Positions 27,448 through 36,197 of a DNA stretch of 64,000 nt are shown piece after piece. The translations under genes and the position numbers were made by a program. The stretch spans positions 1-64,000 of the forward strand of contig JACRCQ010000036.1 of NCBI GenBank assembly GCA_016218915.1, given 5' to 3'. Each line of letters opens with the position of its first letter. The first letter of the stretch is position 1. A model generated the notes under the pieces. It was not told the origin of the DNA and did not search any database. It was given only the letters and a program-made list of their open reading frames with translations. The DNA comes from Deltaproteobacteria bacterium (GTDB lineage: Bacteria > Myxococcota_A > Polyangia > Polyangiales > Polyangiaceae).

Positions 27448-28232
27448 GCCGATTGCACACTGCGGTCCTTGCATCAGCCGCGGTCGCCGCCCTGAGCCCG
27501 GCAGCCGCGCAGGCGGCCTCTCCGCGCCCGCTCTTCGAGCCCACGGATCTCGAGCTGGAGGACCCTGGTACGTTCCAGCTCGACACCCAGCTCGGCGTGC
27601 TTCGCGCCATGGATTCCACCAAGACCGTGCTGCCTGACCTGGAGCTCGACATCGGGCTTTCCCGCAACGTGGAGCTCGACCTCGATGGCCAGTACGCGAT
27701 CGAAGGCCCGAGCTCGCGGGGCTTCGACTGGAGCCGGCCCGGGCCGGACAACCTTTGGCTTGCATCCAAGATCGGACTGCTGGACTGGCGCGACAGCGCG
27801 CGAAACCGCGCCTGGGCCCTGGGCATGCAAATGGGGCCCAAGATCCCCTTTGCCCGTGACACCAAGGGTGCGGGGTTCGAAGGGCTGGTGCTGTTCGGCC
27901 GATCCTGGGGCGACGCGCACGTGGTGCTCAACCTCGGCGCATTGATCGACCCAGGTCTCGAAGTGAGCCGTGGTCGTCCGGCAGGGATCGAGGGCGGCGT
28001 CGACGTGAGCCTCCCCATCGGTGGGCGCACGGCTCTGACCTTCCTGGGCGAAGTGGGTGGTGTCAAGTTCGTGTCCCGGGACCCGCATCAACTGCACGTC
28101 ACCGCCGGGCTGTCGTGGGCAGCGACCAAGTCGACCGATGTATCGCTCATCGGCCTGAAAGGGCTTCTCTCCGGAGGCGATCGATACGGGGCCTTGCTCG
28201 GGCTGGCGCAGAAGTTCTCGCTCTTCGAGTAG
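27444..28232 (+). CDS. Predicted outer-membrane beta-barrel protein
   Basis: A 262-residue exported protein with signal peptide AVLASAAVAALSPAAAQA cut before ASPRP. Its body has amphipathic strands (NVELDLDGQYAIEG, ALTFLGEVGGVKFVS) and ends in an aromatic-type C-terminus (KFSLFE is weaker than the usual terminal Phe). Similar proteins have been called transporters or assembly proteins, but I do not recognise this one. Start by ATGA overlap with the phosphatase gene. Confidence 0.68.
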   Translation: MSRLHTAVLASAAVAALSPAAAQAASPRPLFEPTDLELEDPGTFQLDTQLGVLRAMDSTKTVLPDLELDIGLSRNVELDLDGQYAIEGPSSRGFDWSRPGPDNLWLASKIGLLDWRDSARNRAWALGMQMGPKIPFARDTKGAGFEGLVLFGRSWGDAHVVLNLGALIDPGLEVSRGRPAGIEGGVDVSLPIGGRTALTFLGEVGGVKFVSRDPHQLHVTAGLSWAATKSTDVSLIGLKGLLSGGDRYGALLGLAQKFSLFE

Positions 28233-28264
28233 CCCTTGCCGGCATCGCGGATCCAACGCATGGA

Positions 28265-29527
28265 GTGCGTGTGCTCATCCTCGGCTCCCTCGTGGCCTTG
28301 ATCCTCGCTCGCGTCGCCGCGCAGCTATGGCTCAATGCGCTCAACGTGAACGAAGCGTCGCGGTGGGCATCCGAGGCTCCTTCGTGGCTGGCAGGGGCAA
28401 TCGAGGAAGATCGTCGAAGGAAGTCGGTCGACTACACGCTCGCGCGCGCCAAGGTCAGCGCCTTTGACATCGTCTACGACGCCGCCATCCTGTCGGTGGT
28501 CGTGTTCTCCGGTCTGCTGCCCCGGCTGTACAGCGCCATCACAGGAACGCTGGGAACGAGCGTGTGGGTGTCTGCTGCGTACGTCGTGGTCGTGGGAATC
28601 GTGCTGTCGATCCCCGGATTGCCATTGGACGCGTGGGTGCAGTTTCGTCTCGAGGAGCGCTTCGGCTTCAACCGGACCACGGTGCGCCTGTGGATCGTGG
28701 ACCGGATCAAGGGGCTGGTCCTTGGGATCGTCATCGGATACCCGCTGCTGTGCGTGGTGCTCGGGCTGATCCAGTGGACAGGGCGCATGTGGTGGCTCTG
28801 GGGCTTCGTCGTCATGGTCGCCTTTCAGCTCGTGATGCTCGTGCTCTTCCCCAAGGTCATCCTCCCCATGTTCAACAAGCTCGAGCCCCTGCCTGACGGC
28901 TCGCTCAAGCAGAGGCTGATCGCGCTGGCCGGGCGCTGCGGCTTCCAGGTGTCTGCGATCCAGGTCATGGACGGAAGCAAGCGCAGCACGCATTCGAACG
29001 CGTTCTTCACCGGCCTCGGAAGGTTCCGTCGGATCGTGCTGTTCGACACCCTGATTGCCTCCATGACCGAAGAGCAGATCGAAGCCGTGCTCGCCCACGA
29101 GATCGGGCACAGCAAGAAAGGGCACGTGATCAAGGGATTGATCCTGTCCATCCTCGTCACCCTGGTCGGGTTCGGTGTGCTCGGTCTGCTGGTCGAGCGT
29201 CCGTGGCTCTACGACGCCTTTGGTTTCGCTCCTGGGCAGGTCGCTCCGCTGCTGGTCTTGATCGGGCTCACCTCGGGGTTGGCGACGTTCTGGCTGACGC
29301 CGCTCGGCAATGCGATCTCGCGCAAGCACGAGTATGAGGCTGACGCGTACGCGCGTCAGGCGGTGGGCACGCCGACGCCGCTCGTGGAGGCCCTTACCCG
29401 GCTGGCCGAGTCGAACCTGAGCAATCTGACGCCGCACCCGTGGTACAGCGGATTCTACTACTCGCACCCTACGTGGGTGGAGCGTCGCGCTGCCTTGCTT
29501 CGCGAAGGTGCAGTCTCACGTGCCTGA
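28265..29527 (+). CDS. Ste24-like M48 zinc metalloprotease (CAAX-protease family)
   Basis: A 420-residue integral membrane protease. Zinc motif HEIGHSKKGH, with the third ligand in ISRKHEYEADAYA. There are five to seven hydrophobic segments, including ISYG-poor helices near 15-30, 80-105, 160-180 and after the HEIGH motif. The length and helix layout match yeast Ste24 rather than the shorter HtpX. The role is probably membrane protein quality control or processing. The start is uncertain: I chose GTG 28265, but GTG 28271 is equally possible. The 3' end overlaps the convergent gene by 12 bases. Confidence 0.85.
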   Translation: MRVLILGSLVALILARVAAQLWLNALNVNEASRWASEAPSWLAGAIEEDRRRKSVDYTLARAKVSAFDIVYDAAILSVVVFSGLLPRLYSAITGTLGTSVWVSAAYVVVVGIVLSIPGLPLDAWVQFRLEERFGFNRTTVRLWIVDRIKGLVLGIVIGYPLLCVVLGLIQWTGRMWWLWGFVVMVAFQLVMLVLFPKVILPMFNKLEPLPDGSLKQRLIALAGRCGFQVSAIQVMDGSKRSTHSNAFFTGLGRFRRIVLFDTLIASMTEEQIEAVLAHEIGHSKKGHVIKGLILSILVTLVGFGVLGLLVERPWLYDAFGFAPGQVAPLLVLIGLTSGLATFWLTPLGNAISRKHEYEADAYARQAVGTPTPLVEALTRLAESNLSNLTPHPWYSGFYYSHPTWVERRAALLREGAVSRA

Positions 29528-30187
29528 CGCCCCACTCTCAGCGATGGCCAGCTCCAGCCGAACGAAGCCGTGGAGGTAGAGCTCCGAGAGCGCCTTGAGC
29601 CCCGTGATTAGCGGAAGATTCGCGCTCTCGACGAGCTGCTCGACGGTGCAACGTCCGTCCACCTGGCTCAGCAGCAGAAGAGAGAAGGGATCGAGCGGCG
29701 ATGGGGACCGCCCTGGCACAACGTGCGGCACACTGGTGCGCGCGCCCAGTCGCGTGACGTAGCGCCTCACGAGCTCCCGGCCTGCCATCTCCGCGCATTG
29801 CACTGCGTCCAGGTTCGCGGGCTGTGCTCGCAGCACGGTGGATGCTGCCATCAATGCTGCCTCGTAGTCAGAGCCTGCCAATGCCTCCAGCGCTGTCTCC
29901 ATCAACCGTTCGCAGATGCGCGCCGACTCCGTGTCGTCGCCATCTCCTGCTCCTGCACTCGTGGGAAGCGGAGGCGGAGGCGCTGACTTCTTGCTCGAGA
30001 TCGCCTCAACGCTGCTCGCTGGCACCACGACTTGCACGTCCGGCTCCGGGGGCGGCTCTCCAACCCACGACTCGCGCACTTCGGTCCACGAGTCTCGATC
30101 CTCTGGTTCGTCCGGGGTAGCGACCACAACGGCTTCGACTGCGACGGGCGGGTCCTGCGGCATGGTGATCCCGGGATATTGACCCAC
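29516..30187 (-). CDS. Acidic, Pro-rich protein with a TPR-like middle and conserved C-terminal domain
   Basis: A 223-residue protein of unknown function. Residues 1-85 are acidic and Pro-rich (EPPPEPDVQVVVPAS); 85-130 form two helices like a TPR (ALEALAGSDYEAALMAASTVL); the C-terminal 75 residues (DPFSLLLLSQVDGRCTVEQL) form a domain common in myxobacterial signalling proteins. No signal peptide, so cytoplasmic. I chose GTG 30187 because AGGTGAGG lies at proper spacing; the ATG eight codons later has none. Divergent from the beta-helix lipoprotein. Confidence 0.68.
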   Translation of the reverse strand: MGQYPGITMPQDPPVAVEAVVVATPDEPEDRDSWTEVRESWVGEPPPEPDVQVVVPASSVEAISSKKSAPPPPLPTSAGAGDGDDTESARICERLMETALEALAGSDYEAALMAASTVLRAQPANLDAVQCAEMAGRELVRRYVTRLGARTSVPHVVPGRSPSPLDPFSLLLLSQVDGRCTVEQLVESANLPLITGLKALSELYLHGFVRLELAIAESGASGT

Positions 30188-30260
30188 GGATCCTCACCTG
30201 TCGAGAACCTGCCCGCTCCCTGACGTGATAAGGATCAAGGGTTCGATCCAGGAGGGTGCC

Positions 30261-32105
30261 ATGAAGCTCGCTGTCGTCGTCGCGTCCGTGGTTGCAGCGG
30301 TCGGGGTGGTTGCGGTTGGTTGCGGTTCCGATGACGCCGCGCCTGTTGGCAGTGCAGGCCAGGCAGGCTCAGGCGGAAGCGAAGGCGGCCTGGGAGGCAG
30401 CGCGGGCACGGCTGGCAAGGCTGCGGGTGGCACCGGCGGCGTCGCAGGTACCGGCGGATCCTCGGGCGCGAGTGGAACGTCTGGAACAGGGGGAGGAGGA
30501 GCTCCGGGCGCATGCGGCGATCTCGTCACGTCCGATCCCGACATCCAGCAAGCGCTGCCGCAGACCTGGCTCGACACGACCTGGATCGCGCCCACTGGTC
30601 AGACGATCGCAGTGGCGAGCGGAGGCGACTTCCAGGCCGCGCTCGACAAGGCTGTGCCAGGCGACGTGATCACCCTCGAGGCAGGCGCTTCTTTCACAGG
30701 TCCTTTCACGCTGCCCAACAAGCAGGGCTCCGGGTACATCGTCATCCGCTCCTCGGCCGACGACGCGAGCCTCCCACCAGCAGGAACCCGCATCGGGCCG
30801 TCGTATGCCAGTGCCTTGCCCAAGCTCCTCGCACCCAACACGCTCCCGGCCATCCAGGCCGCTCCTGGCGCCCATCACTTCCGCATCATGGGCGTGGAGA
30901 TCACGCCAGTCGATGCTGCTGCGCAGATCTACACCCTGGTCGCTCTGGGAACCGGGAGCGAAACCGCGGCAAGCGATCTGCCCCATGACATCATCCTCGA
31001 TCGGGTCTGGGTCCACGGCACCCCGACCGGATACACCAAGCGCGGCGTGCAGCTGAACAGCGCGTCCACAGCGGTGATCGACTCGTACATTTCCGACTGC
31101 CACGCGGAAGGGCAGGACGCACAGGCGATCGGCTCGTTCAACGGCGCCGGTCCCTTCAAGATCGTCAACAACTACCTCGAGGGGTCAGGCGAGAACATCA
31201 TCTTCGGCGGCGCCGACCCGAAGGTGCCCGACCTGGTGCCCTCGGACATCGAGATCCGCCAGAACCACTTCGACAAGCCGCTGACCTGGAAGGTCGACGA
31301 CCCCAGCTACGCAGGGAAGCACTGGTCCGTGAAGAACCTGCTCGAGTTCAAGAACGCCCGGCGCGTGCTCGTGCGCTGCAACGTCTTCGAGCACAACTGG
31401 GGCGACGCGCAGGTCGGATTCGCGATCCTGCTCACACCGCGCAACCAGGACGGCACCGCGCCCTGGTCCGGCGTTCGGGACGTGACGATCCAGGACAACG
31501 TGATTCGCCACACGGCCTCGGGGATCAACATGGCGGGCGAGGATGACGGGCAACCGAGCCAGCAGACCTCGGGCGTGGTGATCCGGAACAACCTGATCCA
31601 CGACGTCGACGGGGCGAAGTGGAACGGCGACGGGCGGGTCTTCCAGGTGATCACCCCGGGCACCTCCAAGGCAACGAGCGGCCCGGGCCGTCCGATTGCC
31701 GGCTTGAAGATCGACCACAACACCGCGTTCGTGAGCGGCAACTCGGTGCTGACCGCAGGCGACAGCGTGCCGGTCGCCTCCAGCTTCTTCTTCCAGAACA
31801 ACCTCGTGTCCCACGGCAGCTACGGTGTGTTCGGCTCGGGCAAAGGTGAGGGAACGAGCGCGCTCGAGGCCTATTTCCCCGGCTATGTCTTTGTGAAGAA
31901 CGCGATCATCGGCGCTTCGGCGAGCGCCTATCCTGCGGACAACTTCTTCCCTGCCACGACCGACGAGGTCGGGTTCGTCGACTTCGCCGGCGGCGACTAT
32001 CACCTTGCACCTACGAGCACGTACAAAGCAGCCGGTACGGACGGCAAGGACCTCGGAGCCGACATCGACCAAGTGCTCACCGGAACTTCGGGCGTGGCTC
32101 CGTGA
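30261..32105 (+). CDS. Right-handed beta-helix surface lipoprotein
   Basis: A 614-residue lipoprotein with lipobox AVGC (Cys21) and an 80-residue Gly/Ser/Ala linker. The rest is a parallel beta-helix (IVIRSSADD, FRIMGVEITPVDA, VTIQDNVIRHTASGINMAG, GVVIRNNLIHDVDG), a shape seen in polysaccharide lyases and pectate-degrading enzymes. I see no catalytic signature, so enzyme function is only a possibility. ATG 30261 with AGGAGGG. It lies 33 bases before the next lipoprotein, likely in one transcript. Confidence 0.78.
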   Translation: MKLAVVVASVVAAVGVVAVGCGSDDAAPVGSAGQAGSGGSEGGLGGSAGTAGKAAGGTGGVAGTGGSSGASGTSGTGGGGAPGACGDLVTSDPDIQQALPQTWLDTTWIAPTGQTIAVASGGDFQAALDKAVPGDVITLEAGASFTGPFTLPNKQGSGYIVIRSSADDASLPPAGTRIGPSYASALPKLLAPNTLPAIQAAPGAHHFRIMGVEITPVDAAAQIYTLVALGTGSETAASDLPHDIILDRVWVHGTPTGYTKRGVQLNSASTAVIDSYISDCHAEGQDAQAIGSFNGAGPFKIVNNYLEGSGENIIFGGADPKVPDLVPSDIEIRQNHFDKPLTWKVDDPSYAGKHWSVKNLLEFKNARRVLVRCNVFEHNWGDAQVGFAILLTPRNQDGTAPWSGVRDVTIQDNVIRHTASGINMAGEDDGQPSQQTSGVVIRNNLIHDVDGAKWNGDGRVFQVITPGTSKATSGPGRPIAGLKIDHNTAFVSGNSVLTAGDSVPVASSFFFQNNLVSHGSYGVFGSGKGEGTSALEAYFPGYVFVKNAIIGASASAYPADNFFPATTDEVGFVDFAGGDYHLAPTSTYKAAGTDGKDLGADIDQVLTGTSGVAP

Positions 32106-32138
32106 ACGCCCCTTGTCCCAGGTGCAACACAGCAGATC

Positions 32139-32927
32139 GTGAGAATCACCGACCTCCTTCCAGTCGCCGTCGTCGTGGGGGCTCTCGGCTGCGCCGGATC
32201 GATGCAGCAGCTCCCCATGGAGCGCGGAAACATGGTGGTCCTGGCCACCAACCACACATCCGCGCCCTATGCCCTTCGCTCGATTACGGTTTCCATCGAC
32301 GGCCAGCAGGAAGAGACGACCCAGGGCAAAGCGCTGCAACACTCGGACTCGGAATCGGTCCAGGTCGGCTCCATGCGCGTCTCTCGCGGCCAGCACACCC
32401 TGTCGGTCCGCACTTCGGCTGAAGATGTGTCACGCGATCATGTGGTTTCGTTGGCCACCACGCAGTCCTTCCGAATCGATTCGCTGCCTGCGGCCATCAC
32501 CATCCATGTGTTCACGCCGCGATCCGGGCTTGGGCACGATCGGCGTCTCGAGCTGTCGTTCGACATCCAGGGAGGACGCATGCGCGCTCCGCTCGGAGCT
32601 GTGGCGAGCGCTCCTGAAGGGGCCGCGCGTTGTGCCGAGCTTTCCCCGGTTCGCGCCGCGATCTGTCGCACCGAGCTGGTCGTGGAGCAGGCCCACGCGT
32701 CGGGCGATCCCCTCCTGATCATGTGTACCCGCGACAGGCTCGCACAGATGCGCACCTTTGCCATTGCCGCTGAGCCCGACCCGACCAGGGACCCGCCGAC
32801 ACCGGCCACACGCTACGATGCCGACGTCACGCGTCTGGCTTGCGAACGCATCCTGAAGCTCGAGCAGGACCTGTCGCGCTGTGCCACCACCGAGATGCGA
32901 GCCGGCGTTCTCGCGGGCTCCTGGTAG
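32139..32927 (+). CDS. Predicted lipoprotein of unknown function
   Basis: A 262-residue lipoprotein, start GTG, lipobox GALGC (Cys18). Residues 30-125 look like a beta-rich domain (VVLATNHTSAPYALRSITVSI); 165-262 are helical with four cysteines. I do not recognise a family. The last 27 bases of the gene are duplicated just after its stop (31-base period), so its stop codon sits in the first copy of a small tandem repeat. Confidence 0.65.
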   Translation: MRITDLLPVAVVVGALGCAGSMQQLPMERGNMVVLATNHTSAPYALRSITVSIDGQQEETTQGKALQHSDSESVQVGSMRVSRGQHTLSVRTSAEDVSRDHVVSLATTQSFRIDSLPAAITIHVFTPRSGLGHDRRLELSFDIQGGRMRAPLGAVASAPEGAARCAELSPVRAAICRTELVVEQAHASGDPLLIMCTRDRLAQMRTFAIAAEPDPTRDPPTPATRYDADVTRLACERILKLEQDLSRCATTEMRAGVLAGSW

Positions 32928-32959
32928 GATCGCCGGCGTTCTCGCGGGCTCCTGGTAGG
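32901..32959. repeat. Tandem duplication (31-bp period) at the end of a lipoprotein gene
   Basis: GCCGGCGTTCTCGCGGGCTC plus eight further bases (CTGGTAGG) occur at 32901-32928 and again at 32932-32959, 28 of 28 identical, separated by ATC. The first copy holds the lipoprotein stop codon (TAG). A recent slippage or recombination event. Confidence 0.9.
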
Positions 32960-33000
32960 CCGACTGCGGACGCGAGAAATCGGCGATACTCCCAGGTGAA

Positions 33001-34134
33001 ATGCACAACGCGTTCATCTCCGAGGTGCATCGAGAGCCGACCGCGCACGGCCCGCTTTCAGGAACCACGTTTGCCATCAAGGACATCTTCGACCTGCATG
33101 GCGAAGTGACCGGATTTGGATCCCCTGATTGGGCACGCACCCATGCTCCTGCCGCGCGGACCAGCCCGGTCGTGGACGCGCTGCTCGCCGCTGGCGCAAC
33201 CCTGGTCGGCAAGACGCACATGGAGGAGCTTGCGTTCAGCCTCACAGGCGAGAACGCTCACTACGGCACCCCGATCAACCCAGCAGCGCCCCATCGCGTT
33301 CCAGGCGGCTCCTCGAGCGGGTCAGCTGCAGCTGTGGCTGCGGGGTTCATCGACTTTGCGCTCGGCACCGACACCGGCGGCTCCGTTCGAATTCCAGCTT
33401 CTTTCTGCGGAGTATTCGGGATTCGCACCTCCTACGGCGCCCTCGCCGTTTCAGGCGTGACCCCGCTGGCACCATCGTTCGACACCGTGGGGTGGTTCGC
33501 GCGCGACGGCGCCATGCTGCGAAGGGTAGGGGAAGTGCTGATCGGAGCTGGTCCTTCGACGTCGCCCCTGCGGCTGGTGATCGCGGAGGATGCGTTTGCA
33601 TTGGCACAGGACGATCGGATCCGTTCGTGGGTTCCTCGCTTGGGTGCGATTCCGGTCGAGCACGAAGTCCTGGCGCCAGAAGGGCTCGAGGCGTGGGCTG
33701 ACGCATTCCGCGTGCTGCAAGGCTGGGAGGCGTGGAAGCAGCACGGCGCCTGGATCGAGCAGACGCGACCTCGGCTCGGTCCGTCGATTCAGCGACGATT
33801 CGACGCGGCTCGGAAGGTGACCGCAGCGCAGGCCGCGCTGGCGGACGGCGTGCGCGCCCGTGTTGGCGAGCGCCTCGAAGCGTTTCTGCAAGGCGGCGGT
33901 GTGCTGTGCCTTCCCACGGCGCCCGGGCCAGCGCCGCTCCGCGGCGAGTCAGAGCACGACTCCGAGAGCTTCCGGGCTCGCACCCAGCAGCTGACGTGCA
34001 TCGCCGGGCTCGCGGGGCTTCCGCAAGTGACCTTGCCGGCAGGGCTGTGCGATGGCGCGCCCGTGGGGATCTCGCTGATCGGAGCCGCGGGTTCGGATCA
34101 CATGCTTCTGCGCGCGGCTAGGCTGGCGGCTTGA
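33001..34134 (+). CDS. Amidase-signature hydrolase (AMI1-like size)
   Basis: A 377-residue amidase of the signature family. The catalytic triad can be placed: Lys27 in FAIKDIFD, Ser104 in PGGSSSGSAAA and nucleophile Ser128 in GTDTGGSVRIPAS. Length is near the plant indole-acetamide-type amidase (about 425) and much shorter than GatA (about 480). No signal peptide, so cytoplasmic. Substrate unknown. It lies well away from gatDE, so there is no reason to call it GatA. Ends 17 bases inside the convergent lipoprotein gene. Confidence 0.88.
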   Translation: MHNAFISEVHREPTAHGPLSGTTFAIKDIFDLHGEVTGFGSPDWARTHAPAARTSPVVDALLAAGATLVGKTHMEELAFSLTGENAHYGTPINPAAPHRVPGGSSSGSAAAVAAGFIDFALGTDTGGSVRIPASFCGVFGIRTSYGALAVSGVTPLAPSFDTVGWFARDGAMLRRVGEVLIGAGPSTSPLRLVIAEDAFALAQDDRIRSWVPRLGAIPVEHEVLAPEGLEAWADAFRVLQGWEAWKQHGAWIEQTRPRLGPSIQRRFDAARKVTAAQAALADGVRARVGERLEAFLQGGGVLCLPTAPGPAPLRGESEHDSESFRARTQQLTCIAGLAGLPQVTLPAGLCDGAPVGISLIGAAGSDHMLLRAARLAA

Positions 34135-35062
34135 CCGGCGCGCAGGTCGACACGCCTGCTCCCACGATCTCGAAGTCCACGGACTTGACCTTGTCCGTCG
34201 TGCTGTCCGCCGGCTTGTACTGGAACACGTCAGTCGACGTTCCCGGCCCCACGAAGAGCCAGAAGTCGCCACCCCACGCTGCGAAGGCGAAGTTGGAGCT
34301 GTTGGGCTCGTACTGGATCGCATCCTGCGGCGCCTGCGACAGGATGTTCGCATTGGTCTTGTCGATCTCCGCCACGATGTAGGGCTTTCCCTCGAACGCG
34401 CCAAACAGCTTCCCATCGCCGGTGCCGGTCATCTCCGCGCGCTTGCCCTTGATCAAGTCGTAGTCGTGGATCGGCTCGAGCTTGAGCGTGGTCGTGTTGA
34501 TCTTTGCCAGCCCCTTGATCGAGGCTGTCACGTCCGACTGACTCACGTACAGCGTCTCCTCGATGCTCCCCGCGGAGTCTGACGAGAATCCCATGCCGAA
34601 CGTGGTGAATCCGCTCTGGCTCGCGACATAGCTCGTGGCAGTGCACTTCGCAGTCTTGACGTCGACCCAGTAGATCTTGCCTCCGTTGAACACGACCCAG
34701 GCCACGCCCTTGCGGTCCACCGACATGGAGAATGGCGTATTGCCCCCGGTGTTCGGGCAGGACAGCTTGCCGATCTCGTTGAACATCAGGGTCGGGGGAT
34801 CGAACTTGTAGAAGACGTTATCGCCCGTGACCACGTACACGTATTGGGTTTCCTGGGGGCAGGGCGGGGGCCCGCCTCCTGCCGCGCCATCGATGTCGAG
34901 CCCGCCGCCCGTGCCGCCGAGCCCGATCGTTCCGGCTGTGCCTCCGGTGCCGTTGCCTCCCTGACCGGGGAAGGAAGAGCCATCGCCGGAGGCAGAGCTG
35001 CACGCGAAAACCAGCAGCGGAGCCGCAATCCACAAAAGGACCGGAACACGGATGGGGCGCAT
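34118..35062 (-). CDS. Predicted lipoprotein, beta-propeller-like
   Basis: A 314-residue lipoprotein with lipobox LVFAC (Cys21), a Gly/Thr linker and then repeated strand patterns (YVYVVTGDNVFYKFD, GVAWVVFNGGKIYWVDV, TLYVSQSDVTASIKGLAKI) of a six- or seven-blade propeller. A strong ribosome-binding site (TGAGGAGG) precedes the ATG. It is divergent from the SUMF1 protein. Ligand or partner unknown. Confidence 0.72.
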   Translation of the reverse strand: MRPIRVPVLLWIAAPLLVFACSSASGDGSSFPGQGGNGTGGTAGTIGLGGTGGGLDIDGAAGGGPPPCPQETQYVYVVTGDNVFYKFDPPTLMFNEIGKLSCPNTGGNTPFSMSVDRKGVAWVVFNGGKIYWVDVKTAKCTATSYVASQSGFTTFGMGFSSDSAGSIEETLYVSQSDVTASIKGLAKINTTTLKLEPIHDYDLIKGKRAEMTGTGDGKLFGAFEGKPYIVAEIDKTNANILSQAPQDAIQYEPNSSNFAFAAWGGDFWLFVGPGTSTDVFQYKPADSTTDKVKSVDFEIVGAGVSTCAPVKPPA

Positions 35063-35210
35063 GGGAGCCTCCTCAGGCAACGATCGGCACGTGCCGTGCC
35101 TTGCTCCTCGAGCATACTCCGAACCGAGGAGTCGGGGGAACAGCGCCTTGCAGAGGGGGCGCGTCGTGATAGCGTGGGCGGCGATTGCCGTTGCTGTTGC
35201 AAAGAACGAA

Positions 35211-36188
35211 ATGAACCCTGTCCCACGCCATCCGGCTCTCGCTGTGCTCTGTGTTGCGCTGATCCCGATCGCGTGCTCACGCGCCAGGGATGCGGACAAG
35301 GCTCCTGCTGCCCCAGGGCTGGTGCCGGCAAGCGCTCCGTCCAGCTTTGCATCGGCGCAGCCCCCAGCATCCGCGTCTTCTTCCGAGCTCGAATCCGGGA
35401 TCCCGTCCGCATCGGCCTCTGCGGTCCCGACGACGCCTCCGTCTGCGCCTGATGCTGGCGCTGATCCTGGCTGCCTCACAGAGATGGCGCGTGTGGGCAG
35501 GGCCTGCATAGACCGCTACGAGGCGCACCTGGTCCTTCCAGGCGACGGAGGTCAAGACGCCGTTCACCCCTACTTCGAGCGTCCCCAGAAGGGCGTGAGC
35601 TACAAGGCGGTCGCAGCCCCGGGCGTGTTTCCGCAAGCCTACATCAACCGGCTGGAAGCAGAGCAGGCATGCACGAACGCTGGCAAGCGTCTGTGCTCCC
35701 TGGCGGAATGGTACCGGGCATGCCAGGGCTCGCGAGGATTCATCTACCCCTATGGAAACACGGAAACCAAGGGCAAGTGCAACAGCGGCAAGGGGCACCT
35801 GCTCTCGAAGTTCTTCGGGACCAACTCGCGCAACTGGAAGTACGAGGATCACTTCAACAGCCCCATGCTCGACCAGCAGCCTGGCTTTCTCGCGCGCACG
35901 GGGGAATACGCCTCCTGCGTGAGCAGCTACGGGGTTTTCGATCTGGTCGGCAACGTCCACGAGTGGATCAGCGACAAGGTGGATCCATCCCTGTCCACCA
36001 AGATCCCGCTGCAGGAGGACATCCAGAAGAAGGTCGGGCCGCGCACCGGCAATGCGATCTTCATGGGTGGATTCTTCAGCACGACCAGCGAGCACGGAAA
36101 GGGGTGTCGCTTCGTGACGATCGGCCACGAGGCGAAGTACCACGACTACTCGACCGGCTTCCGCTGCTGCCGGGATGCAAAACCGTAG
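35211..36188 (+). CDS. SUMF1/FGE-fold lipoprotein
   Basis: A 325-residue lipoprotein (Cys22, LIPIAC) with a low-complexity Ser/Ala linker to about 80 and a formylglycine-generating-enzyme fold after it: CIDRYEAHLVLP, GKRLCSLAEWYRACQG, YPYGN, GVFDLVGNVHEWISD, MGGFF and STGFRCCRD. The paired catalytic cysteines of true FGE cannot be confirmed, so it may be a non-catalytic SUMF1-like protein. Start ATG after a purine-rich stretch. Last gene before a convergent Cys-rich lipoprotein. Confidence 0.83.
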   Translation: MNPVPRHPALAVLCVALIPIACSRARDADKAPAAPGLVPASAPSSFASAQPPASASSSELESGIPSASASAVPTTPPSAPDAGADPGCLTEMARVGRACIDRYEAHLVLPGDGGQDAVHPYFERPQKGVSYKAVAAPGVFPQAYINRLEAEQACTNAGKRLCSLAEWYRACQGSRGFIYPYGNTETKGKCNSGKGHLLSKFFGTNSRNWKYEDHFNSPMLDQQPGFLARTGEYASCVSSYGVFDLVGNVHEWISDKVDPSLSTKIPLQEDIQKKVGPRTGNAIFMGGFFSTTSEHGKGCRFVTIGHEAKYHDYSTGFRCCRDAKP

Positions 36189-36197
36189 CCGATTCCG

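Noticed and set aside
30215..30255. GGGTTCGATCC segment resembling a tRNA T-loop
   Set aside because: The flanking bases do not pair as a T-stem, and it merges into the ribosome-binding site of the beta-helix lipoprotein gene.
33001..34134. Amidase as a GatA subunit
   Set aside because: It is about 100 residues too short and not linked to gatB or gatC. The general amidase call is safer.
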